A DNA stretch of 64,000 nucleotides from contig CAXAMN010028839.1 of assembly GCA_963970005.1 (NCBI GenBank), positions 376,033-440,032 on the forward strand, read 5' to 3'. The position numbers and the translations under genes are program-made. Shown piece after piece: positions 34,011-43,900 of the stretch. The DNA is from Durusdinium trenchii (taxonomy: Eukaryota > Sar > Dinophyceae > Suessiales > Symbiodiniaceae). Below the pieces are notes generated by a model. That model did no database searches and was not told the origin of the DNA. It worked only from the letters and a program-made list of their open reading frames with translations. Each line of letters opens with the position of its first letter. Position 1 is the stretch's first letter.

Positions 34011-35968
34011 ATGGACCAAGTGATGGTTGCACATAAGGAGCTAATGCTCACGCTCCAGAAGCACAAACTCGTCCACCGCACCCGATTACTTCCAGATGCG
34101 GTGGGACCTCACCCAGCCAACCGCGACGGGTTTGGGCTGAGCCCGCAGGATTGTCACAACCTGCTGGAGAGCGTTCTACAGGTGGGCTTCGATGTAACCC
34201 AAACCAGTGCAGTCTGTGTAGAGGTTGATGACCGGTCAAAGCTGTTCACCTTCTGCGACAACATTGTGAAGAACTCTGGAGGATCACTGCCACCCTGGGA
34301 TGCTCACTTGCTGAAGTACGGATCCCGTCTCAGGTTCCCACCTCAACGCAGCCTTGCGTTGCATTGCTCATGAGGCTCCACACACGGAGGCAGGCTCAAC
34401 AGTGGTGGTGAATGGGAAGCTGTCGTTGCATTTTGGTGGACGGCGTTGACAAAAACATGGCCGCTGCAGTGACTCACGGAGTTGAGTGGACCGTTGTGTC
34501 CGCAGCAGCTGCTGAAGTGCCGGGTGTTTGTGCCCTTTTGCAGGAGGCTGGCAACACGGCCAGCCAGGTGGCCAGAGGTGAGTCGGAGTTCCAGGTGCTT
34601 CTCAGGATCAAGGCTTTGATCGATTTACTGTAGATGGGATGGACTCAACTTGGGACGCAATCAAGAAGGTGATCCAGCGCACAAAACCTCAATGCAGTGC
34701 TGCGACTCCTTTCATGTATCAATTTGTTGTCAAATTTGGACGATCAACAGCCGGCTGATCATGGAAGGCTTACTCACAAGAAGCCTTGGACCAGACTTTT
34801 TTCAGGTCCTTGAGCGGCGAAACAAAGGAAACAAAGGGGGAAGCGCTCAGTGTGTTGCGACAATGTGCACTGGCAATGGCATACTGCTGTGAGGAGAAAA
34901 ACACAAACTAGGCCCAAGTGACATCAAGAAGATCTATAGTGCGCAACTCGCAGAACCCATTATGAATGGTCAGAAGCTCATCCTCAAGGTCAGGAAGTTG
35001 CTCAACAAAGAAGGGGGCGAAGAGGGCCCGAAGTATGAGGCAGTGCTGCCGCATGTGTGGAAGTTTGAAGACACGGTGCTCCTTTGCGCGCTGGACAGAA
35101 GGCCACCAGCTGTGGCAGACATGGAGTGCGCTGCCCTGGACTTGGTGGACGCAGTGGAGATGACTGTCGCGGTTCGCATCAGCGCCTGCTGGGATGGACA
35201 TAGGGCCAAGCTGGATTTGTGTAAGTCTGCAGCACCCCCAGGTGACTTGACGGATTCAGTCCAGTTGGTCAAGGAGATGGGATTCAAGCCTGGCTCAACA
35301 ATCCAACGCCGCAAGGACAAGTTGGCAGCCACTATCGGTTCCATGGGAGGCGACACTGTTGTCCTGCAGTTGGATGAAGGATTGTTCCAGCTCAGTTGCA
35401 AGTCTTTTCTGCACAATGAGTGGAAAATCATCAAGCGCCAGGTGGAATCTCTCGAATATGGGTTTGAGCAACTCAGCAATCACTGTGGCTTTGAGAATGC
35501 TGACATGCTCAATATGGTGACCAAAGGCAAGATCATGGGAGCGCTTCTAGCCTTGGAGTCGAAGCACCGGGGGTGCCAAAAAAACTTGGCCATTGTCCTC
35601 AAGCCAACTCGAAATGTGAAAGTCACCTCTCCCATCCAGAAGGGCAAAATGACTCTGGTACCATCGACACCTGCGGTGAGCTTGAAGTCCAGCAAGGCTG
35701 GATTGTCGCTGGGGGAGATTGAGGGCCAAGAGTGGTACTTGCACTCTCAGGTTGTTGGCCCTGAGAAGGATGGAAGCATGGCGGCTCTGATGCTTTGAAG
35801 ATCCCCGTCATGCAGAACACGGTTGCTTTGAAGGAGGGGGATGCGTTGATGCTGTATGTGGAGAAGCTTCCCGACGCTGAGCCTGAGGCATTGATCCCAA
35901 TTGCCAAGCCCACAAGTGCACCAGCTACTAAGCGAAGGAAGACTGGAAAGAGTGCTGAGTGTGGATGA
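34011..35968 (+). pseudogene. ORF1 of two-ORF cassette (large unknown protein), frameshifted
   Basis: It begins MDQVMVAHKELMLTLQKHKL at 34011. A coherent protein then continues through several frame changes (near 34340, 34410-34450, 34630, 34760-34900 and 35780) to a stop near 35968. Its pieces include GPHPANRDGFGLSPQDCHNL, ALRCIAHEAPHTEAG, then a long intact stretch 34962-35780 (LILKVRKLLNKEGGEEGPKY ... HSQVVGP), and finally KIPVMQNTVALKEGDALMLY ending in a basic tail. I recall a large multi-copy symbiodiniacean protein family with the same order of features (N-R-GFG--P-DCH-LL; ALRCIAH); this is unverified. No introns are needed, the strand is opposite to all other genes, and it is followed by ORF2, so I infer an inserted, decaying mobile or retroposed unit. 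Function unknown. Confidence 0.7.
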
Positions 35969-36221
35969 TCCATGAAGAGATGTTTGCATCCATGAGGTCT
36001 TTGACAATGAGTATTTCTTCATATTGAAACATTGTGTTTGTTGTCATGGCATTGCAACCCACTTGCCACTCTGAAGCCCCGTCCGCATAGCTGATGCGCG
36101 TTTTTGATTGATGTGGAAAAGGAAGTTACTTGCTAACGTGTAATCAAGGTCGTAGGTGGGGCTTCAGGACATCTGAGGTGGCTAGAGTGAAGTTTTTGTT
36201 TGCTTGAGAAGTATGTCGTGA

Positions 36222-36475
36222 TGCAGGGCTTTGACACTTTCTTCAGTGCGCTCGCATCACTTGAGACGAGTTGAGATTTGTTGAAATCAAGCTTGAAAAC
36301 TTGCAGAACTGAACTGACACATGTGGCAGGGCTTTCTTGCTCGCACTGTGCTTGTGTGTGTGTGGTGCAGGGCTCTAAGATTGTACCAAGCTCGCAACTT
36401 GTCGTGTTTGTGCAGCCACAGTGCTCGACGATTTGAAAGCTTGCCTAGCATTTGCCTGCAGGGTTTCGCCTGTAG
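36222..36475 (+). repeat. Leader motif GCAGGGC-N-GCTCGCA, three further copies
   Basis: Copies at 36223-36257, 36327-36345 and 36367-36396 repeat the pattern seen before ORF1. A degenerate half (GCAGGGTTTCGCC) at about 36460 sits just before ORF2. An imperfect stem (CTGAAGCCCC at 36071 with GGGGCTTCAG at 36158) lies upstream. Confidence 0.8.
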
Positions 36476-36499
36476 CTTGGGCAAACTAGCGGCCACATC

Positions 36500-37135
36500 A
36501 TGCCTCAAGAGCATGACAGTGGGTCAGAGAAGGACTTCGAGGGAGAGGGTGAGGAAGATGCCACTGAAGAGACCTTCGAGATCGAGCAATGCTGGGTCAT
36601 CAAGGATCGCAAAAGAACTTGGGTACCCACCACTGTGATGAAATTGAACGAGCCCTACATCAAGCTGTCCAAGTTTGACCGTGGGTTTGTCCACTTCTGC
36701 TTATCAAAGCCAATGTCGAGCACCAGCAAACATGGGCAAGAACCCGCCAATGCCAATACCCCAGCCTTCGACAACTTAGTGAACATGAGGGTAGCTGCTT
36801 CTGTGAAAGCTGCCCAGGAACAAATGGAGATGGAAGAGTCTCAGGTGGGGGATTCCGTTGCGACAAAGCAGCGGAAACGCAAAGTGCGCGAGCAGGACTG
36901 CGCAATTGTGAACCCGGTGGTCATGGTGCAACTCCCACCGCTTGAGTGGAAGGGACGCTTCTATGAGGGACGCGAGGTGAAGTTGCTGTGGGGCATGAAG
37001 AGCAAGGATGTGTGGTTGCACCTGAATGTGGTAAATTTGTCATACATCAGGGCCATGATAGCCAGTGAGCATGAAGAAGCGAGCAAACAAGAATCCACCA
37101 CAAAACAGCAAAAAAAACATATTATATATATATAG
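36500..37135 (+). CDS. ORF2 of two-ORF cassette, unknown protein
   Basis: Intact 211-codon frame, MPQEHDSGSEKDFEGEGEED at its start. The acidic N-terminus (~1-30) is followed by a folded-looking block (CWVIKDRKRTWVPTTVMKLN). A Lys/Arg cluster KQRKRKVREQ near residue 120 could be a nuclear signal. A C-terminal block reads LPPLEWKGRFYEGREVKLLW then VWLHLNVVNLSYIRAM. It ends in a Lys-rich tail running into an AT repeat, so the last ~10 residues may be non-native. It is on the same strand as ORF1 and follows the same leader motif. I recall small companion ORFs of this type beside ORF1-like genes in symbiodiniaceans, unverified. Confidence 0.6.
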   Translation: MPQEHDSGSEKDFEGEGEEDATEETFEIEQCWVIKDRKRTWVPTTVMKLNEPYIKLSKFDRGFVHFCLSKPMSSTSKHGQEPANANTPAFDNLVNMRVAASVKAAQEQMEMEESQVGDSVATKQRKRKVREQDCAIVNPVVMVQLPPLEWKGRFYEGREVKLLWGMKSKDVWLHLNVVNLSYIRAMIASEHEEASKQESTTKQQKKHIIYI

Positions 37136-37139
37136 CACA

Positions 37140-37700
37140 AAATCCGCATGCTTGCAAACCCTACCTAAGCCCTAAGCTGACTTTGCCACTCTTCCCAACA
37201 CAAACAGGTTCTTCGCGCCGCAGATGTGCCATCAAATGTCGAATGCAGTGCAGCAAATATAGTATCATGCTGTATCATGTCATGTGCTTAGTGCGTGTGA
37301 TATAGGAAGGCGGAACAAAGCTTCGTTTCACCAACCTTGGAGCCAAATAGATTGGCTGGAGCTTCCTGATGCAGCGAGCTAGTTATTCCATATACCTGCA
37401 TCATGAATCTGGCAACCTGTATCAAATGCAACAGGACAAGGAACAAACAATGGAAACCCCCAACACAAACCAAGTGTCAGATGGCTATCTGGCCGGGTGT
37501 CTTCTTCAGCTCCACCAGTTTAAGGGAGGCTATAAGCTTAAGTGCATTGAGCCAGTATGACTGACACTGTCACAACAAGAGGAAGGACACCAGTGGAAAT
37601 GGTGGAAAGTTCTAGCCACGGCACCGATGCCAATTCCAATGACGAAGAGCGGAACAAACTCAGCCGACAGAATTGAGCCCCACGCCTTGGCATAACGTAA
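37140..37700. other. No gene recognised
   Basis: Sequence after ORF2 up to the CTACTAG array shows short open frames only. Confidence 0.5.
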
Positions 37701-37701
37701 T

Positions 37702-37862
37702 CGCTACTAGGAGCAAGGACGCTACTAGTATAGCTCCTGGCATCGCTACTAGGAACAAGAAGCTACTAGTAACAAAGGGCATCGCTACTAGTGGCAAGGA
37801 CGCTACTAGTAACAAGGTGCATTTCTACTAGGAACAAGAAGCTACTAGTAGGTTCAAGGACA
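37702..37862. repeat. Dispersed CTACTAG repeat, copy 6 (longest)
   Basis: About nine units of CGCTACTAG(G/T)A followed by GCAAGGA, ACAAGAA or ACAAAGGGCAT, with one TAGCTCCTGGCAT spacer. The unit is about 18 bases and the spacers alternate, which distinguishes it from a simple satellite. Confidence 0.95.
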
Positions 37863-37927
37863 ATACCAATATTATCGCCCATGCTCTCTATTCTCACGCA
37901 TTCGCACATTGAAAGAGTGATACATGA

Positions 37928-38536
37928 TTACATGACATTGCTGCGCTGGCTGGATGATGAGGGCTGCTGCCATGTAACAGCCTCTGGGACGAACTCAAAG
38001 TCCAGGAAAAGCCCCACAGCCCAAACCAAAGCAGTAGCCAAAATGGTGGGGATGGATGCCAACGCTGAAACCATGAAGAAGACCTCCGAGGTTAGGTTTT
38101 TGCCACACGTTGCAGAAACAGCTTTCAGGCTTTGTGGCAACAATAACAGCATGCGAAGAATTGAGGAGGGCTTTCCTTCAGCCCCTGGGACAAGCATTCT
38201 GACTTCCTCTTTATACAGTATTCGCGTCCATGGTCGGTAAAGTTCCTTCGAACTCACTGCAAAGTGCATGAATTGCAAAATGTAGAAGCTACAGTACAGC
38301 TTGATGCAGCTAGGAAAAACGGCAAATGGACACTCAGCGGCAGCCCAAGCTTCCGATAAAGGTCTACGTGTGTCTTTCTGGGTGTGCATATGTACAAAAA
38401 TGCGTCCGCTTGTCATGACTTGCACTCGCACGTCAAACCGACTGTCCCTAAACTCGTGGCTTCGTGGTAGAGCACCTGCAGTGCCTACAATCGCGGAGCA
38501 GCCCCAAGTGAGCTGCTCCACAAACTGGTCTTCCAA
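37928..38536 (-). CDS. Unrecognised membrane-protein exons
   Basis: 202 open codons on the minus strand. The N-terminal part reads LEDQFVEQLTWGCSAIVGTA then FDVRVQVMTSGRIFVHMHTQ. The C-terminal part contains SSILRMLLLLPQSLKAVSAT and a clear transmembrane helix, VSALASIPTILATALVWAVG. A low-complexity segment between them (about 38250-38390) could be an intron, with donor- and acceptor-like sites on each side. Both halves look coding. It is in the same orientation as the genes around it. Family unknown. Confidence 0.5.
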   Translation of the reverse strand: MEDQFVEQLTWGCSAIVGTAGALPRSHEFRDSRFDVRVQVMTSGRIFVHMHTQKDTRRPLSEAWAAAECPFAVFPSCIKLYCSFYILQFMHFAVSSKELYRPWTRILYKEEVRMLVPGAEGKPSSILRMLLLLPQSLKAVSATCGKNLTSEVFFMVSALASIPTILATALVWAVGLFLDFEFVPEAVTWQQPSSSSQRSNVM

Positions 38537-39133
38537 CGACTTACAAACCCTGGCTATTGCAAGGCCGTCACAGCCCTGCTATCTACTGGGGGCACTTCAG
38601 ATGTCATTCCTTTCCAACTTCTTTGGGCACCAAGAACTTGCGCATGCGGATATGATGCGAGGGTCAACAAATTGCAAGTCAAAAAGCATTGGTGCATCGA
38701 AGCAAAGTATTTAAACTTGTCCTTGTTCCTAGGTGTGCGTGGATGACAGAGTCTAGATCAAGGTCCATGTAAGTCGATGTAAAGTCGTGCGATTTACGGA
38801 CTTGGGTGGACCATGATTTGCCCAAATCTCCACTTGTTCACGAAGGAACGACACCAAATGCTGTCCCATCTTTATCTCACTTGGCTTAGCATGTTGCACG
38901 GTTCAGCAACGGCTCGATCTCCGCCCATGGCCGGCTCTCAATCTCGCTGGCTGGATCCGAGGCCCAGAAGCCAGGTTGCAGGTCCGGCCAAAAGAAGCGA
39001 CGCATCGGCGCCTTGGCCCCAGCTTGGCTGAGGGCAAGCATCTCCTGGACGGGTCCCGCTGTCGGAAAAGCACAAGGGTTCCTTGACCTCCTAGCCTCTA
39101 CCATATACGAGCAGCAATGTCTAAAAATCATGA

Positions 39134-40396
39134 TCATGCACTCATGTCATAGAATTGACTCGAAAATACTCCAAAATAATTGACAAAAATATATACTTGG
39201 GTGTTTGGCCCGATTTGGCGCACTCCAATCTCCTCTTGACTCAGCTCAAAGTCAAAGATTTCTAGGGACTGCCGAATCCTTTCAATCTTGGTGCTGGTGG
39301 TAACGGTGATTAGATCGTTCTGGTAGGCCCAACGAAGAAGGATCTGGCCCACATTCCTGCCATGCCGTTCACACGATTTGGCCAACGCCTCTTGCAAAAG
39401 AGGGGCGGCTTCATCTAAGCATTCAAGCCTAGCCACTGGCGCTTGTGCACCATAGCATGTCATCACAATGTTCCGCCTCCGGCAGTACTCGCGAAGGCCC
39501 ACCTGCTGCAAGAAAACATGTGCCTCAACCTGGTTGCAGACCGGCTGGATCTCCGCATCTTTGATGCTTTCAAGATCTTGGATGCGCCAATTGGACACCC
39601 CAATCTCCTTTGCAAGTCCAGATTGCTTGATAGACATCATCTCCTCCCAAATGGCGGGGAGTGGCTTCTTAAATGGGTCGCCGGCCTCTGTACAGGCGCA
39701 ATGCACCAACAGAAGGTCGAAGTAGTCCAGGCGGCTATCCTTCAAAAGCTGCCGGCACTTGGCCACAATGTCTCCATCAAGGCTCCAGACCTTGCTGGTC
39801 ATGAAGAGCTCCTCTCTCTTGGCTCCACTTTTCTCCATCCATTCATGGATGGCCTCACCCAGAAGCTCCTGCATTCCATAGGCTTCTGCATCATCAAGAT
39901 GACGGAATCCAGCGTCCAAAGCTGAGTGAATGGAGCGCTTCAAGCGCTCCTCACGATCCTCATCTTCCAACCAACGAGAGCCAACACCAAAGGCAATGGC
40001 TGGCATGGTGCTTTGCCCAATGGCCACTTCGGGCACCACCAGGCTGGCTCGGGGCACGTCAGTGTATGCCGTCCGTGACGAACTGGTCACCTTTGATTTG
40101 CTGCTCAGGCTTTTGCGGCCAACAGCCCCCACACCCAAGCACAGGAGAGACTTGGGGAGTGCATGCGTTTGCTTTGGGGAGCCGTAGTCGGAATGTCTCA
40201 GTGGATGACGCACTTGTTTTGTCGGTGATGCCACATCGCCGACACGTGCGAACGATGCAAGACTCGGAGCCAAGTTCTCCATGTCGGCGCTGGTCCCGCC
40301 GAAACTACAGCCGCGCGAGCCGATCTCTGAATGAAGGAGCCATAACCAGGTCTGGAGCTGAGAACAAGGGAGAACAAAGGGGAAGTGCGCAGGCAT
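39134..40396 (-). CDS. Aldo-keto reductase, single long exon with N-terminal extension
   Basis: NADPH-dependent reduction of carbonyls is the family reaction. The 420-codon frame carries an AKR barrel from about residue 118. The catalytic tetrad is visible: Asp168 and Tyr173 in FRHLDDAEAYG, Lys202 in TSKVW and His232 in LLLVHCA. The barrel continues through IGVSNW (265-270), QVEAH (289-293), GQILLRWAYQND and the cofactor segment TTSTKIERIRQSLEIFDFEL. Residues 1-117 are not AKR and may be an organelle-targeting leader. Met39 at 40282 is an alternative start. The last ~20 residues diverge from the family, and a GT donor (GTATAT) at 39196 suggests the true exon ends at 39197. An almost intronless gene among microexon genes may be a retroposed copy. 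Confidence 0.9.
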   Translation of the reverse strand: MPAHFPFVLPCSQLQTWLWLLHSEIGSRGCSFGGTSADMENLAPSLASFARVGDVASPTKQVRHPLRHSDYGSPKQTHALPKSLLCLGVGAVGRKSLSSKSKVTSSSRTAYTDVPRASLVVPEVAIGQSTMPAIAFGVGSRWLEDEDREERLKRSIHSALDAGFRHLDDAEAYGMQELLGEAIHEWMEKSGAKREELFMTSKVWSLDGDIVAKCRQLLKDSRLDYFDLLLVHCACTEAGDPFKKPLPAIWEEMMSIKQSGLAKEIGVSNWRIQDLESIKDAEIQPVCNQVEAHVFLQQVGLREYCRRRNIVMTCYGAQAPVARLECLDEAAPLLQEALAKSCERHGRNVGQILLRWAYQNDLITVTTSTKIERIRQSLEIFDFELSQEEIGVRQIGPNTQVYIFVNYFGVFSSQFYDMSA

Positions 40397-40610
40397 GACC
40401 TAACAGCCTGACAGCACAAAACCTGCCTGGAGTACATCATTTTCAAGTTTTCCACTGGTAATATTGATGGTCTGCTGCAAGGCATTGGATCCAGCTTTCT
40501 TCACGCTCACGCCGATCTTGGCCAGCTCCTGCCAACAATTCCCAAGCAATGCTCATGCGAGGTGGCGATTGGTGGCCAAAACCCTTACACTGAAGCCAGG
40601 TCACTCATTC

Positions 40611-40650
40611 TCTCTCGCGCTCTCTCTCTCTCTCTCTCTCCCTCTCTCTC
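40611..40650. repeat. CT microsatellite
   Basis: (CT)n with a few CG and CC interruptions, between the aldo-keto reductase and the three-module gene. Confidence 0.95.
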
Positions 40651-40984
40651 GCTGTGTTGACGACTTTCTGGGCACCTTCTGCATCCTACTGTAGGAGTCA
40701 GCGTCCAAAATCTCTTGGCCTTTACCTGAGAATCCGAAACAACTGGATGAATCAAGGCTAGGTTGTTAGGTGAAGCAACGCAAATGTGTACCACGCCACC
40801 ATTCCGTGTGGTATATCTGTGTGGTGAGTGTGCGTGAATCCCCACAAGCACAAAAACATATTTTGTTAGTTGGTTCCATTAGATTCCACGGGCTTTGATT
40901 TTTGTCGGTCAACTTCGCCGCACAAAATCCTAGGCCCAAGCGGTGTGGCATGTTTGCTCCAAAGTAAGAAATTGCCTTTCTCGA

Positions 40985-43900
40985 AAACTAAGCTGCTGTA
41001 GAGGAGAAATGCGGCCACATCTGCACGCATTCCGTCTGATTCCTTAGCTCGACTCTAGTCATTGGTTGGTCTCTACTTTGAGAGGCCCCCCAATGCTCAA
41101 ACTGTCATCGTGGCATATCGTGACCATGTTGAAAAAACAAGGCACAACTGCCGCCTTGAGTTCGTCCCACTGCTCATCCGAATACAAGGGCTCGTCTCTG
41201 TGATAGGCCAAGGTTGCCTGAGCGTGGAAAGCCACAATGCACAATCGGATCACCGCCAGGCAGGTCACCCTTCACTCCCTACCCTGGGTGCACATCACAT
41301 TCAGCCGACAAGACTGCCAAGACCCCACACACACTCCGACGGCCTTGACGAACTCGACCTCCTTCCGCTGCAATGCTGGAAATCCTGAGCCCTGCCATGC
41401 CAGCTCCTGGCAAAACGCTAAGCATCGGCCAAATCAAGTCACTGAGATCCTTCAAGTCTTCAAGCCTCGCGTCGGGTGCCAAAGGGAAGTCTTCTACGTC
41501 TTGTGATGTTGTTATAGGCTATAGTGGACAACCAAACAAACTAGACAACACTGACCAGCTGACCTCATGAAGCAGAATCAGCTGCAAACCCTCTGTCCTC
41601 TTTCAATTTGCTGAACTGCTCGTCGCTAAGCAGTTGCGTGCCATCATTGTAGTATGCCCACAGTGCCTGGGCCGGGCCACCACACGTCGTCTTTTGCAAG
41701 TATGCTGTGAGAACATTTCTCGTCAAAAAAAACTCCTACACAACAGCCAGGCACATCCACATACATCTCTTCCATCTGGGCCAGCGTGCACTCCTCCAGG
41801 TTGACAGCACCTTCGGCCATGAAAAAACTAGCGGATTCAACAGGTGTTGCAATCTTTGCAGATTTGGGTGGTGAATGGTCAATTCGGGGGCTGTGCCATC
41901 TCAGAAGTGCCCAGAATGAGCTTTTGTATGGCGCAATGCAGCACACATATTCAACATCAAGATTGCCCCAAGATGCCCCAGGCCCTAAGTATGTAATTAC
42001 ACGATTCCATCACCAGCTAAAGGAGTTTCAAAGCAAAAGCCCAAATCTCAGGTATTGCAGCACTGAGATTGGATTTTGCCAAACATGATGTCTCACTTGT
42101 TCAAAACGAAGCAGTTGAACAAGTATACACTGGATACATTAAATATAATTAAGATTCATTAAGTCATTATTATAAACAGCAAAAGGTTGTTGAAAAGAAG
42201 TAGGTCGGCTCGGATATCTCGGGTGGTCAAATCCAACGAGGTACATCAGCACATCAGTTCAGGGATAGAAAAAGGATAGTCAGACTCCCTGCTACAAAAT
42301 GCTTACAAGAATCACAGGACACATACATGTCAGGACCGAACCTCTCCACCCAAAACAAAACCATGCCCCACATCTGAAATACCTTGGGCTGGCGGGGGGG
42401 GCGATTCTATTTTTGGGTTCTTGCCTGTCGTCCAATCGGTGGACCCCGAAAACTAACTGAATATAGCTGGAGTTGTATTCCTGCGAAAGCAGTTTCAATG
42501 CAAAAGCCGTCCCGTGTATTAAAAAAAAACCTTTGCCACCCTTGGTCAAGCCTCCCCATCCTACACGGCTTCTGTTTTATGCTAAAGCCTCCTGTGTTGC
42601 GCAAATATTTCGCTTAGGCTTAGACAAGCATCCTCCTTTACAATCGACAAGTGTCATCATTCATAGATCTTTCTTTGCCCAGCCTATTCCTTCCCCGAAA
42701 TCCTTCCCCTGAGACGTGTTTGCATTGAAAAGGAGTCCTCCTTGAAAATTACAATTCTTCTGTGAATGCCTCGTCCTTTATGACAGTGGTGTCCTTTGTA
42801 AGGGTGCTATTTCACCTCATCTTTGCACTAGGCCTCTCGCTTATGAAATCGATCATCCTATTTAGATAAGCGCGCCGTTGCCAAAAAATACAATGGTAAT
42901 AGAAAAACAGTAGCTCGCTTTGTTTTGGCCCATCCTCAGTTAAAGGATTGTGGTTTAAGTTTCTGATTGTTCAACCCTCATCCCCTGTCAAGTTTTTCTT
43001 TTTGAGAAGGATGTCATCCTTTGCAGAATGTCAATCCGTCTTTTCAAAGTGTTTTCTCTTTATAAGCCGAAATCATGCTTGGTTGACACCCCTGCTTCAT
43101 GCAACTTATCCATTCACTGCGTTGTAGAGGCCGGGCACCCTTCTACACAACAAATACTGCATACTGTTTTCTCAAATGAAGCATTACATAAAACTGTTGA
43201 CTCCCACACGCAGTCCTGCTCGCGTTGATTTGGTCAGAAAAGCAACCGTCAACCCCAAAGAAACACATGCATGAGGACATGTCAGTCACTGAGAAGAATG
43301 TTGAATCCTGGTTAGTAATAGGGTCCTCTAAGTCTATAATTCTACATTTTCCAAAAATCACCCTGGACACCATGTTGGTTTTTTGTCTTAAAGGCCCTCT
43401 ATTATGCTTAATAATGTTTGGACCCTAATTTGTGAAAACAATTTGGGGTTAAAATCTTTCGAAGCCCTGCGAATACGACTAAGCCAATGACTGGCTTGCT
43501 GAGAGCATTGGTATTTGTAGGTTTATCTAATTCTCCTTCAAGACTGACGGCTTCCCAAGGTCATCAATTCCTTAATCAATCCTTTATAAAACATTGCTCC
43601 TGAACAAATGTTCGAGGTAGTAGACCAGGAAAAGCCCATGATCCTCAATAATAAATTTGTTTTAAGGGCCCTCAATTGTGCATCCTCAAGAACCTGAGAA
43701 AGGAAAATGAATATCCATAAATAATCTATGAATTGAAAGGAAAATGAATACAACAAGCAATTGAAACAGGAGTCCTCCCAGGAAACCAGATTTGTTTTGG
43801 TGGTAGTTTATTATAGAGGGTCCCCCCTTTGTTGAGCTGAGGGCGCGAGATCCTTTTCCTTAATCAGGATCCAACATCAATTAGCACAATGAAACGTACG

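Noticed and set aside
37702..37862. CTACTAG array as a CRISPR-like array
   Set aside because: The repeated core is about 9-12 bases, the spacers are not unique but drawn from a small shared set, and there are no cas genes; the genome is eukaryotic.
39443..39925. 160-codon plus-strand open frame
   Set aside because: Antisense shadow of the aldo-keto reductase.
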